Shown piece by piece: positions 43,315-52,432 of a stretch of 64,000 nt of DNA (the stretch's first letter is position 1; each line of letters begins with the position of its first letter). A program made the position numbers and the translations under genes. The DNA comes from CAVSRC01 sp963750065. Its GTDB lineage: Bacteria; Pseudomonadota; Alphaproteobacteria; Rhizobiales; Kaistiaceae. Below the pieces are notes generated by a model that made no database searches, had not been told where the DNA came from, and was given only the letters and a program-made list of their open reading frames with translations. The stretch covers positions 96,804 through 160,803 of the forward strand of contig CAVVPK010000029.1 in assembly GCA_963750065.1 (NCBI GenBank), written 5' to 3'.

Positions 43315-44058
43315 CTACAGGGTTTCGGCGCCGGTCTCGCCGAAGATCCGGTCGATTTCGGCGGCGGCATTCAAGGCTTCCCGGCGCGCAATCGTTTCGG
43401 CCACCTCGCCGTTGCCGGTCTTCAGCGCCTGACAAAGCTCGCGCAGCGCCGCGATGCTCTGCTTCGAGCGGCCGGGTGAGCGTTTTGGGTGGCTCAGCCC
43501 CAGCGCGCGCCATCGCCAGATGCGGGCGTAGAGGGTCGAGATCATCGACGACAGGGTCTCGCTGCCGGCGCCGGCGAACAGGATGTTGTAAAACTCGTTC
43601 TTCACGCCGAGGATGACTTCGGGCTCGTTGCTCTTGTAGGCGGCCACTGTCCGGTCGAGCGCATCCTTGAGCGCCACGAGGTCCTGCGGCGTTGCGTTGG
43701 TGACGAACATGCGGGCCGCCAGACCCTCCAGTACCGAGCGGATCAGGTAGAGATCCTCCGCCTCGGCCTGTGTCAGCTGCCGGACGATCGGGCCCTTGTT
43801 GGGGATCGTCTCGACGATCGATTCGGTCTCGAGCTGCCTGAGCGCCTCGCGAATCACGGTCCGCGACACCCCCGTCATGTCGATCAGCTCGCGCTCGATG
43901 AGGCGCGATCCGGGTGCCAGGCGGCCGTCGATGATCGCCTTGCGCAGGGCATCGACGACGTCGCGACGAAGCGGCGCGGCGCGTTTCTTGACCACCGACA
44001 GACCCCTGTCGTTTGTACCGAAGGCCGGTGTCGCGTTGCTTCCGGAGGTCTCGCGCAT
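43315..44058 (-). CDS. GntR-family regulator, FadR subfamily (FCD domain)
   Basis: 247 aa. Winged helix-turn-helix at about 30-90 ('GSRLIERELIDMTGVSRTVIREALRQLE' region) and an all-helical FCD domain at about 100-235 that normally binds a metal and a carboxylate or sugar-acid effector. Located directly upstream of the LVIVD gene and the catabolic operon, all on the minus strand. Likely represses them through the TAnTACGGTAnnA sites until a sugar acid or 2-hydroxyacid appears. Confidence 0.9.
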   Translation of the reverse strand: MRETSGSNATPAFGTNDRGLSVVKKRAAPLRRDVVDALRKAIIDGRLAPGSRLIERELIDMTGVSRTVIREALRQLETESIVETIPNKGPIVRQLTQAEAEDLYLIRSVLEGLAARMFVTNATPQDLVALKDALDRTVAAYKSNEPEVILGVKNEFYNILFAGAGSETLSSMISTLYARIWRWRALGLSHPKRSPGRSKQSIAALRELCQALKTGNGEVAETIARREALNAAAEIDRIFGETGAETL

Positions 44059-44388
44059 TCTATCTGCCGTTTCGAATTGTCTGCTCAGGTTGGCCGTACA
44101 CGTCTAAGGCCGTCAATGTCGCTGCATACCGTGCTCCGCCACCGTGCGCCATAGTGCATTGCCCAACGCTTGTCGCTTCAGGCGGTATTGCGCTCAATCT
44201 TCCAGCCCCGCACCTTGAACGGTAAAATCTGCAGGTCAGCGGCGCCGGCCGGTTCCTCCAGCAGGTCCACCCGTCAAGCCTCGCCGTCCGGCGAACGGTC
44301 CATCGCCCGTGTTCGCCCAACCGCTTGCGCAGGCGATCCATCCGTTGACCGGGAGCGAGAGGCATGCGCAGCGCGATTCTGAACCAGA
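44059..44388. other. 330-bp gap with a possible orphan C-terminal coding tail
   Basis: No intact gene. On the minus strand, 44178-44270 reads as a short open tail (VDLLEEPAGAADLQILPF..., then stop) whose 'LLEEP' and following pattern resembles the C-terminus of some glycosidases such as GH38 mannosidases. A stop lies just upstream in frame, so it would be a leftover. The remainder probably holds the GntR promoter. Confidence 0.3.
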
Positions 44389-46189
44389 CTACGGTCTCAG
44401 ATCGAAAACCGGAACGACGCGGCCTTGCGCCGCGAAAAGCCGGCGCAGGTCTTCCACATCGGGGCACGCCGGGGCGGGCGGAATGGCATCACCGGCCGAT
44501 CGCGGTTGGGCAAGGACGGCGCAGGCGAGCCGGGTCGTCCCCACCTCTAGTTTCCCGCGCAGTTGCGGGATGAGCGTCCGCGCCGCCATCACATTGGTAT
44601 TGGCAAACGGGCTCGTTACCTGCGCCGCGCGCGCGTCGTAGCCGACGATCACGCTGACGTCCTCTGCCGTCCTGACCTCGGCCCGCGCACTGGCGACGCT
44701 TTCCTGCCAGGCGTGAAAATCGGGTTTGGCGATCGCAAATCCGCCCTCGACCGCCTCTAGCTGTCGCGGCGTGGTCACCTCGTGCAGCCTGATGTGCCAG
44801 CGGCCCGCCGGCACCAGCCAGGTCTCGACCGTGACATCGGCATAGGGTCGCCACCGGGCATAGAGCCTGTCCCCGGCGATCAGCGCCGCTTCGTTGCTCT
44901 CGCGCATGCGCAGATGCAGGCCGTCATCGCAAAAGCCCAGCATCCCGTCGCAGGCCGCGTCCGCAAAGTGCCGGTCGTTGGCCTCGATGGAGAAGCCGTA
45001 GCGCGTCGAATAGGCGAACTTGCCGTATTTCTCCGCCAGGCCGCGCCAGCGGCCCTGTTCCTGGCCCGCAGCCAGCGCCACGATGTGGCCGGGAAGATGC
45101 TGCGCCACCATGCCCGGTTCCGGCAGGGGAACCGGTGCGTCGAACGCCTCGGCGTCTTCTTCCTCGGCCGTCCAGAATGGATGGTCTTCGGCGAGCGCCA
45201 GCGGCAGGAAGGCCTTCATCGCCCAATAGGGCGAACCGGCGGAGTTGTAGCCCTCGCTCACCAGCAGATTGGGATAGCCGTAGCCGATCGACAGCACACC
45301 GTCGCGGTCGAAGATCGGCTGCCTGGCCCACCAGCGCAGATTGCGCAGGTAGAAGCCCTTGATCTGCGCCCCAGGGCAGCGCCTCCACGCCGGCATAGGC
45401 GAGTGCGCCCCAGAAGCCGGCATGGGCGAAGCGGTAGGTCAGGCTGCGGCCGAAGGGCAGCGCCGATCCGTCCGGCGCGTACCAATGGCGAATCGAGCGG
45501 GCGAATTCGGCGGCACGCTCCCGATAGCGGACGGCACGCTTCGCGTCGCCGGCCAGGGCGGCGTAGATCAGCCCGTAGAAGTGGAATGCGAACGGGATGT
45601 AGTGGTCGGCGCTCCTGATCCACCCGTCGCGATACCAGCCATTGCCGAGCACGAAGCGTTCGAGGCCGTCGAGATAGGCTTCGCGCTTTGCCGGGTCGAC
45701 TGCGACGCCGCAATTCATCAAGCCAAGGTCGATCAGCACCCGGAAGAATTTCCAGTTGCTGTCGACGAATTCGTGCTCGCGCCCCGAAATCAGATAAGCG
45801 GCGACGCGCCGCTTGGCTGCGTCGTCCAACGGGTCCCACAGGAAGGGCCGCGCAATCAGCAGGGCGAAGCCGATGGCCGCCAGCTCCACCTGGCGCTGGT
45901 CGATGCCGCTGATGTCGCCCCAATAGTCGGGATGCTCGGGATCGGTGCCGGCGCTCAAGCCCTCACGGTAGAGCTGCCAATGGACGAAATCGCCGCCGCC
46001 GGCGGTGAGCGGTGCGATCCCCCACAGCGGACGGGCGAAGCCTTCGAGGTCGGCCGCCGCCCGGTCGAAATGGGCCGCGGCTTCGTTCAGGCGGACGCGC
46101 GCCCCGGAGGCCGAGAAATAGGGCAGGAGGGGTGCGAACAGCGCGCCGACCGCGCGCTGGACGTCTGCGCGGCCGCGAAGCGGATTCAT
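44389..46189 (-). pseudogene. DUF2264 protein gene, disrupted by a frameshift
   Basis: Two minus-strand frames together give one protein of about 600 aa like DUF2264 proteins of polysaccharide loci. The N-terminal part (from ATG 46189) runs to 'GVEALPWGA', and the C-terminal part picks up one base over at 'IKGFYLRNLRWWARQPIF' and continues to 44389. The switch is at a C4 run (45369-45372; GGGG on the coding strand), so one extra G is the simplest cause. It could be a real inactivating mutation, phase variation or a sequencing error. A TTG at 46210 is an alternative start. It is the last gene of the polysaccharide operon. Confidence 0.75.
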
Positions 46190-46227
46190 TGAAAGGGGTG
46201 TCTGGGTCAATCGACAAGGACCGGATA

Positions 46228-46256
46228 TGCGGGGCCGGCGCAGGGCCGACCCCGCA
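46228..46256. terminator. Stem-loop between binding-protein gene and DUF2264 gene
   Basis: TGCGGGG (46228-46234) pairs with CCCCGCA (46250-46256), and an inner CGGC/GCCG stem encloses five bases. It follows the binding-protein stop (46264) and resembles the hairpins that stabilise binding-protein mRNA within ABC operons. Confidence 0.5.
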
Positions 46257-46263
46257 GTTTTCG

Positions 46264-47520
46264 CTACTTGATGGCGGCAACGCCGTCGTTCATTTCCTTG
46301 ATGCCCTGATCGACCGTGACGTTCTCGGTCATGATGTCGTCATGGGCGCGGTTGAGCACCAGCTCGTACTCGGCCGCCTTGGGATCGACCGGCAGTTCGA
46401 GGTAGGTCTTCTTGGGCTGCAACGCCCCGACGCTGGTCGGGTCGTTCGGGAAGCCCGGCGCCGAAGTGATGGTCTTCATCACTTCGTCGGTCTTGAGCGG
46501 CGGGAAGTTGCCGGTCTCGGCGAAGATCTTGGCGCCTTCGGGGCCGGACACGAACGCGACGAACTTCTCGGCCGCGTCGACGTTCTTGGAATTGACGTTG
46601 ACCGAGATGCCGGTCAGCGTGCCGGCCGTGCCGCCGCCCTGAGCCCCTTCCGGATGCGGATAAGCGGCGATGCCCCAGTCGGTGACCTTCGATTCGCCGG
46701 TCTTCTGCTTGGCGATCTGGGTCGAGATGAACCAGGTTCCCATCGGCATCATGCCGACTGTGCCCTGGAACCAGACGCTCGAATAGTGGGTCTGCGAGGT
46801 CCTCAGCGAGGCATAGGTCCGGGCGTAGCCATTGTCCTGCAGGGCCAGAGCGCGCTCGTACCACGGCTTGAGGAACGAGTAGTCCTTGGCGATCAGGGTG
46901 TGCTCGCCGGTGGTGATGGCCGGAAGCTCGACGACCGAGCGCCAGACATGCTGGTGGGCGCCATAGACCTTGTCCGCACCGAAGCCGCTGGTGATCTTGG
47001 CAGCGATTTCGTCGTACTGCTTCCACGTCATGTCGTCGGTCGGATAGGGCACGCCGGCCTTATCGAAGGGGGCCTTGTTGTAGTAGATGACCCAGAAGTC
47101 GGTGCGCATCGGCATCGCGAATTGCTTGCCGCCGACCTGCAGCGCCTCGACGAGGCCGCCATAGCCCGATGTGTCCTTCGGCACGACGTCAGTGCCGGTC
47201 AGGTCGAGAAGCCGGCCGGTGTTGATCATCTGCATGTAGCCAGGGATGTCCTTGATGGTCACGACATCCAGATCCGAGCCGCCGCCGGTCAGCTGGGTCA
47301 TGACCATCTGGTTGTAGTCGGCCGAGCCGAGGTCGGTATAGGTGACCTTGATGTCCGGATACTTGGCCTCGAAGGCCGCGATCAGCGGCTTGTAGTAGAC
47401 CGTCTTGTCCCAGTCCCACAGTGCCCAGTTGATCGTCGTCTGCGCCATGGCCTGGCCGGCGACGAGGGCCAGACCTGCTGCACCCAGCAGGGCTGACGCA
47501 ATTGAACCAAGTTTCGTCAT
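46264..47520 (-). CDS. CUT1 ABC transporter substrate-binding protein
   Basis: 418 aa with a signal peptide (about 1-26, ending AMAQT). SBP_bac_1-type solute binder: 'INWALWDWDKTVYYKPLIAAFEAKYPDIKV' region, then RTDFWVIYYNKAPFDKAG. The ATG at 47520 follows GGAGGAAAGAA; the longer open frame upstream overlaps the DUF624 gene and is not coding. Its operon contains a lyase-like protein and an unsaturated glucuronyl hydrolase, so it probably binds uronate-containing oligosaccharides. Confidence 0.92.
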   Translation of the reverse strand: MTKLGSIASALLGAAGLALVAGQAMAQTTINWALWDWDKTVYYKPLIAAFEAKYPDIKVTYTDLGSADYNQMVMTQLTGGGSDLDVVTIKDIPGYMQMINTGRLLDLTGTDVVPKDTSGYGGLVEALQVGGKQFAMPMRTDFWVIYYNKAPFDKAGVPYPTDDMTWKQYDEIAAKITSGFGADKVYGAHQHVWRSVVELPAITTGEHTLIAKDYSFLKPWYERALALQDNGYARTYASLRTSQTHYSSVWFQGTVGMMPMGTWFISTQIAKQKTGESKVTDWGIAAYPHPEGAQGGGTAGTLTGISVNVNSKNVDAAEKFVAFVSGPEGAKIFAETGNFPPLKTDEVMKTITSAPGFPNDPTSVGALQPKKTYLELPVDPKAAEYELVLNRAHDDIMTENVTVDQGIKEMNDGVAAIK

Positions 47521-47543
47521 TTCTTTCCTCCGTCTTTGAGAAG

Positions 47544-48278
47544 TCACGCCGACTGCGTCCTCGGTCTTCTTGTTGGCCCCGGTCGGGGCGCATCCGGGAT
47601 GTGCAAGAAACCGAACTGCACTCCCCTGAGTACGGCGAAGCTGGTCACCAGCGCGCCGAGGGAGAAATTGACCAGCACCGGCAGAAGGACCGATGCCGGA
47701 TAGAACAGGACAAGGGCGAGCCACAGCAGCGCCACGAACAGGAGCGCGGCGAGGCCCGCAAGCGGGCGGGCGAGTAGCGCCAGCGCCGCCGCCTTGACGA
47801 TGGCCGAGAGCCGCCGGTCGCCGCTTTCCGCCAGTGCCACCAGGAAATGGATGGCGTAGAGCGGCAGCAGCACGCTGACCGTCAGCGCGATGCTCAGCGG
47901 CGCCACCGCGAGCAGATTGACCTTTGCCGCCTCGCCATAGGTGCGCACGGCCAGCACGACGAGCCCGCCGCCGCCGGCGAAGAGCAGCGCGCTGAGCGTC
48001 ACCAGGGCGAAGCGCGCGCGGAACGCGCCCCAGAAATCGCGCCACAGATAGACGTTGCGATCCTCGACCATGGCCACGGTGATCGCGACCGTCGCGAAAT
48101 AGGCGGCCGGCAGCGTCACCAGCGGCAATGCGGCGAGGAGGAACAGGAGGTTCAGCCGGACCAGCGCCCACCACTCGCGACGGAGGACCGACGCCAGCAG
48201 GCGCAGGCCCTTGGGCGCCGGCGCATCCTTGGGGATGCCCGGTCCTTCGCCGAAGTAGTAGTTGATGAGCCAGTTCAT
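47544..48278 (-). CDS. DUF624/YesL-family membrane protein
   Basis: 244 aa with about five or six hydrophobic helices and the typical YesL beginning (FGEGPGIPKDAP) and 'FWGAFRARF' segment. YesL-type proteins are found in rhamnogalacturonan and other glycan-use operons beside CUT1 importers; their role in transport or sensing is not established. Start ATG at 48278, about 30 bp after the ATPase stop, with only a weak purine-rich site. Confidence 0.82.
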   Translation of the reverse strand: MNWLINYYFGEGPGIPKDAPAPKGLRLLASVLRREWWALVRLNLLFLLAALPLVTLPAAYFATVAITVAMVEDRNVYLWRDFWGAFRARFALVTLSALLFAGGGGLVVLAVRTYGEAAKVNLLAVAPLSIALTVSVLLPLYAIHFLVALAESGDRRLSAIVKAAALALLARPLAGLAALLFVALLWLALVLFYPASVLLPVLVNFSLGALVTSFAVLRGVQFGFLHIPDAPRPGPTRRPRTQSA

Positions 48279-48307
48279 TACCGTCTTCTTGTTCCGTCTC
48301 TTCGCGG

Positions 48308-49417
48308 TCAGCTTCCCAATGCTTTTTCGCTGTCCTTGTCGAACAGGTGGGCCATCGACAGATCGGCCGTCAGCGTCAGCCGCTCGCCCGGCCTTGCCCG
48401 GCAGCGCGGCGACACCCGCGCGATGATCGAGTGGGCGCCGAGCGTGCCGTTGAGGTGCACTTCGGCGCCCATCGGCTCGGCCAACTCCACATCCATCTGC
48501 AGCGGTGCGGTGAAGGCTGGGTCGACATCGGCCGGCAGCAATTCGTGGAAGTTCTCCGGGCGCAGCCCGAGGATACATTCCTTGCCGGCATAGGCATCGA
48601 GGCCGAGCTTGGTCAGCCGCGGCGGCAGCGGCAGCGATTGACCGTCGAACGCGGCGACGAACGTGCCGTTCGGCTTGGCGATGGTGACCGACAGGAAATT
48701 CATCTGCGGCGCGCCGATGAAGCCCGCCACGAACATGTTGACCGGGTGGTCGTAGAGCACCTGCGGCGTGTCGACCTGGTGGATGTGGCCGTCCCGCATG
48801 ACGACGATACGATCGGCCATGGTCATGGCCTCCACCTGGTCGTGGGTGACGTAGATGAAGGTCGCGTCCAGCCGGCGGTGCAGCCGGGTGATCTCCGAAC
48901 GCATCGCCGAGCGCAGCTTGGCGTCGAGATTGGAGAGCGGCTCGTCGAGCAGGAACACGGCCGGCGAGCGCACCATCGCCCGCCCCAGCGCCACGCGCTG
49001 GCGCTGCCCGCCTGAAAGCGCCTTGGGCCTGCGGTTGAGCAGGTGCTTGATATCGAGGATCTCCGCCGCTTCGTTGACTTGTCTGTCGATGACGTCCCGC
49101 GGCGACCGTCGCAACACCAGCCCAAAGGCCATGTTCTTGTAGACCGTCATGTGCGGGTAGAGGGCGTAGTTCTGGAACACCATGGCGATGTCCCGATCCT
49201 TGGACGGCACGTCGTTGACGATAGTGTCGCCGATGATCAGATCGCCCGAGGTGATCTCTTCCAGCCCTGCGATCATCCTGAGCGTCGTCGATTTGCCGCA
49301 GCCGGACGGGCCGACGAGGATGATGAATTCCTTGTCGGCGATGTCGAGGTCGATGTCGTGGACGACGGTATGCGTCCCGAACGACTTCCGTACTTTTCTG
49401 AGTGAAATGCCGGCCAT
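48308..49417 (-). CDS. CUT1 sugar ABC transporter ATPase, MalK/UgpC type
   Basis: 369 aa with Walker A GPSGCGKST, signature LSGGQRQR, Walker B FLLDEPLSNLD, switch THDQVEAMT and the C-terminal OB-type domain (LGLRPENFHELL). It energises the permeases at 50602-52418. The start follows the GH88 stop by four bases without a strong ribosome-binding site, so coupled translation is likely. Confidence 0.94.
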   Translation of the reverse strand: MAGISLRKVRKSFGTHTVVHDIDLDIADKEFIILVGPSGCGKSTTLRMIAGLEEITSGDLIIGDTIVNDVPSKDRDIAMVFQNYALYPHMTVYKNMAFGLVLRRSPRDVIDRQVNEAAEILDIKHLLNRRPKALSGGQRQRVALGRAMVRSPAVFLLDEPLSNLDAKLRSAMRSEITRLHRRLDATFIYVTHDQVEAMTMADRIVVMRDGHIHQVDTPQVLYDHPVNMFVAGFIGAPQMNFLSVTIAKPNGTFVAAFDGQSLPLPPRLTKLGLDAYAGKECILGLRPENFHELLPADVDPAFTAPLQMDVELAEPMGAEVHLNGTLGAHSIIARVSPRCRARPGERLTLTADLSMAHLFDKDSEKALGS

Positions 49418-49421
49418 CTGG

Positions 49422-50597
49422 TCACCAGTAAGGGGACCATTGACGCGACAACCGCGTCAGGCCCTCGAAGTAGTAGTAGTCGCCCCAGGTCACGCACTCG
49501 TCGACGCCCTCGCCGCGGCAGCTGTTGAACGGTGATTTCTTGGAATAGGTTCCGTGCAGCAGGAAGCCGTTGGAGATGGCGGGATCGGTGACCGCATAGT
49601 TCCGCCACAGGCTGCCGAGCATCTGCCGCGCCAGCGCGCTGAGTTCGCCGGCGCGCTTCTCCCCGACCAGCCCGGCCATTTCCAGCAGGCCACAGGCGAC
49701 GATCGCGGCTGAGGAAGAATCGCGCGGCTCGTCGCCGGACGTGAATGTCAGGTCCCAGTAGGGCACCAGATCGTCCGGCAGATGCGCCAGGTAGTAGGCG
49801 AGCAGGTTCTCGAAGGTTTCCCGATAAGCCGGCTGCCCCTCGAGGCGATAGCACACCGCCATGCCGGCAATGGCCCAGGCCTGGCCGCGCGCCCAGGCGC
49901 TCTCGTCGCGATAGCCTTGTGTGGTGGCGCCACGCAGCGGAGCGCCCGTCACCGGGTCCATGTAGAAGGTGTGGTAGGTCGAATGATCGGGCCGGATGGA
50001 GTTGGCCAGCGTCGTGTGCGCGTGCGCCAGCGCCTTTTCGCGATAGCGCGGGTCGCCGCTCTCGCCGCTTGCCCAGAACAGCAGAGGCAGGTTCAGCAGG
50101 CAGTCGATGATGTACCTGTAATTGTCAGGCGCCCCCATCGGCCCCCAGGCCTGGATGAACTGGCCCTTCTCCTGAAATCTCTCCAGAAGCTGGTCGGCCG
50201 CCAGCAGCGCCGCCCTCCGTCCGTCCTCGTCGCCCACCAGCTTCCAGGCTGCCACGCAGCTCGGCGAGTAGAGAAAGCCCATGTCGTGGTGATCGGTGGC
50301 AATCCGGTTTTCGATCCGGGTGAGGAAGCTCTGCACGTGGATCTGCGCGGCGTAGCGGAACACCTTTTCGCCGGTCGCCTCGTAGGCGAGCCAGATCGAA
50401 CCCGGCCAGAATCCGGCGGTCCATTGGTCGTTGGGCACCGCCGGATAGAAATTGCCGAGGCTGGAGTGGTTCTGGGCCGCGTAGGTGAAGGTCGGCAGGT
50501 TGCGCCTGACCTGCGCCACGACGGCGGCGATCGCGGCGGCGGCCTCGTCGTCGGTCATGGCCGGACTGGTTTCGGGGCGGGCGGCGAGGTCGAGCAT
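49422..50597 (-). CDS. GH88-family unsaturated glucuronyl hydrolase
   Basis: 391 aa, (alpha/alpha)6-barrel hydrolase. Family motifs: WTAGFWPGSIWLAYEATG, HHDMGFLYSPS with the conserved Asp, RDESAWARGQAWAI, and a C-terminal CVTWGDYYYFEGL. GH88 enzymes hydrate the unsaturated uronic acid left at the non-reducing end by polysaccharide lyases, releasing a keto-uronate. No signal peptide, so it acts on imported oligosaccharides. It sits among importer genes and two genes from the heparinase II/III-like lyase. Confidence 0.9.
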   Translation of the reverse strand: MLDLAARPETSPAMTDDEAAAAIAAVVAQVRRNLPTFTYAAQNHSSLGNFYPAVPNDQWTAGFWPGSIWLAYEATGEKVFRYAAQIHVQSFLTRIENRIATDHHDMGFLYSPSCVAAWKLVGDEDGRRAALLAADQLLERFQEKGQFIQAWGPMGAPDNYRYIIDCLLNLPLLFWASGESGDPRYREKALAHAHTTLANSIRPDHSTYHTFYMDPVTGAPLRGATTQGYRDESAWARGQAWAIAGMAVCYRLEGQPAYRETFENLLAYYLAHLPDDLVPYWDLTFTSGDEPRDSSSAAIVACGLLEMAGLVGEKRAGELSALARQMLGSLWRNYAVTDPAISNGFLLHGTYSKKSPFNSCRGEGVDECVTWGDYYYFEGLTRLSRQWSPYW

Positions 50598-50601
50598 GCA
50601 G

Positions 50602-51474
50602 TTATCCCTTGAGCCCCGTCGAGGCGATGCCTTCGACGAAGAAACGTTGCAAAGCGAGGAAGACGATCAGCACTGGGATCAGCGAGACCACCGAGGCGGC
50701 CATGATCAGTCCGTATTCCTGGGTGTACTGGGTGATGAACATCCGGATGCCGATCTGGATAGTCTTCACCTCGGTCTTGGTCAGATAGATCAGCGGCCCG
50801 AGGAAATCGTTCCAGGTGTTGACGAAGGTGAAGATTGTCAGCGTCGAGATCGCCGGCATGGAAAGCGGCAGCATGATGCGCCACCAGATGCCGTATTCGC
50901 TCATGCCGTCGATGCGCGCGGCCTCGCACAGCTCATCCGGGATCGACATGTAGAACTGGCGCATCAGAAACACGCCGAAGGCGGAGAATGCCTGCAGGCA
51001 GACGAGCGCCCAAAGCGTGTTGTTGAGGCCGAAGCCGCGCATCATGATGAATTGCGGCACCATGTAGACCTGCCAGGGCATGGCGATGGTGGCGACATAG
51101 GCGAGGAACAGGACGTTGCGGAACGGAAACCTGAGCTTGGCGAAGGCATAGGCGGCAAAGCTCGAGGTCAGAAGCTGGAGGATCGTGACGACGATGGTCA
51201 GCTTGACCGTATTGAGGACAAAGATCGCCAAGGGGATCTTGGTCCAGATGTCGATATAGTTCCGCCAGCGCGGATTGGTTGGAATCCATTGAACGGGAAA
51301 GGTGAAGACGTCGCGGTCGAGCTTCAGGCTCGCCGAAAGCATCCAGATGAACGGCACGAGCATGGTGGCGGCGACGATGATCACCACCGCGTAGGTCAGG
51401 ATCAGGCCCCAGTTGATCCGCTTCTTCGGTCGCCGGAGCGGCGCCTGGCGGCTGGTGAGGGCTTCGCTCGTCAT
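50602..51474 (-). CDS. CUT1 sugar ABC transporter permease, MalG/UgpE type
   Basis: 290 aa; about six helices and EAA loop LCEAARIDGMSEYGIWWRIMLPL. Its ATG overlaps the stop of the MalF-type partner (ATGA). The longer open frame upstream is overlap only. Confidence 0.93.
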   Translation of the reverse strand: MTSEALTSRQAPLRRPKKRINWGLILTYAVVIIVAATMLVPFIWMLSASLKLDRDVFTFPVQWIPTNPRWRNYIDIWTKIPLAIFVLNTVKLTIVVTILQLLTSSFAAYAFAKLRFPFRNVLFLAYVATIAMPWQVYMVPQFIMMRGFGLNNTLWALVCLQAFSAFGVFLMRQFYMSIPDELCEAARIDGMSEYGIWWRIMLPLSMPAISTLTIFTFVNTWNDFLGPLIYLTKTEVKTIQIGIRMFITQYTQEYGLIMAASVVSLIPVLIVFLALQRFFVEGIASTGLKG

Positions 51475-52418
51475 GCGAGGTCCTCCTCGCGGTCCCGGGT
51501 CCAGCGGAACTGGACGACCGTGATGGCGAGGACGAGCAGGAACAGGACCAGGGCCACCATGCTCGAATAGCCGAGATCCCAGGAAATGAACGCCTCGTTG
51601 TAGATGTGGTAGACGAGCATGAGCGTCGAGGTGCCGGGACCGCCCTGGGTGATCATGTAGACCTGGTCGAACACCTTGAACGACTGGATGGTCAGCATCA
51701 CCGAGACGAAGAAGGTGGTCGGCGCGAGCTGCGGCAGGGTGATGTACCAGAACTTCTGCCAGGCCGAGGCGCCGTCGATGTTGGCGGCTTCGTAGAGCTC
51801 CGCGCTGATCCCCTGCAGGCCGGCGAGGTAGATCACCATGAAGTAGCCCATATACTTCCAGACCGAGAACATGATGACGGTGACCATCGCCCAGTGCCGG
51901 TCCGCCGCCCAGCGGGGCAGGTGCTTCGGGTCGACGCCGAGCGTGTAGAGGACCATGTTCACCGGCCCGAAGTCCGGGTTGAAGATCATGTTCCAGACGA
52001 CGGCCACCGCGACCAGGGAGGCCACATAGGGGAAGAACGCCACGGTCCTGAAGAAATCGCGGCCGAAGATCTTCTGGTTCAGGAGGATCGCCAGGCCGAG
52101 CGCGAAGATCAGCGTCAACGGCACCGTGAAGCCGGTGTAGATGATCGTGTTCCAGAACGCGGCCTGGAACACCCTGTCCGTGAACAGCCGCCAGAAGTTG
52201 TCGAGCCCGACGAACTGCATCGGGTTGGAGCCGTCCCAGCGCATGAAGGCGAGCACGAAGGCGAAGATGATCGGCCCCAGCGTGAACACCGCGAAGCCGA
52301 CGAAATTGGGTGCGATGAAGGAATAGGCGGTGAGGTTGTTGCGGATCCTGCGCCAGCGCCGGGACACACGTACGCGCGGCTGCGTGACGGTGGTGAGGGG
52401 CTCGGCGTAGGTGGTCAC
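51471..52418 (-). CDS. CUT1 sugar ABC transporter permease, MalF/UgpA type
   Basis: 315 aa with six helices; EAA loop LYEAANIDGASAWQKFWYITLPQL and 'TQGGPGTST'. I choose the GTG at 52418 because GAGGAGGCGCC precedes it; 28 upstream in-frame codons overlap the lyase end and look non-coding. It lies 14 bp after the lyase-like gene. Confidence 0.92.
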   Translation of the reverse strand: MTTYAEPLTTVTQPRVRVSRRWRRIRNNLTAYSFIAPNFVGFAVFTLGPIIFAFVLAFMRWDGSNPMQFVGLDNFWRLFTDRVFQAAFWNTIIYTGFTVPLTLIFALGLAILLNQKIFGRDFFRTVAFFPYVASLVAVAVVWNMIFNPDFGPVNMVLYTLGVDPKHLPRWAADRHWAMVTVIMFSVWKYMGYFMVIYLAGLQGISAELYEAANIDGASAWQKFWYITLPQLAPTTFFVSVMLTIQSFKVFDQVYMITQGGPGTSTLMLVYHIYNEAFISWDLGYSSMVALVLFLLVLAITVVQFRWTRDREEDLA

Positions 52419-52432
52419 CGCGGCGCCTCCTC

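Noticed and set aside
46012..47496. 494-codon plus-strand frame opposite the CUT1 binding protein
   Set aside because: Same reason: it mirrors a well-supported gene and its composition is not protein-like.
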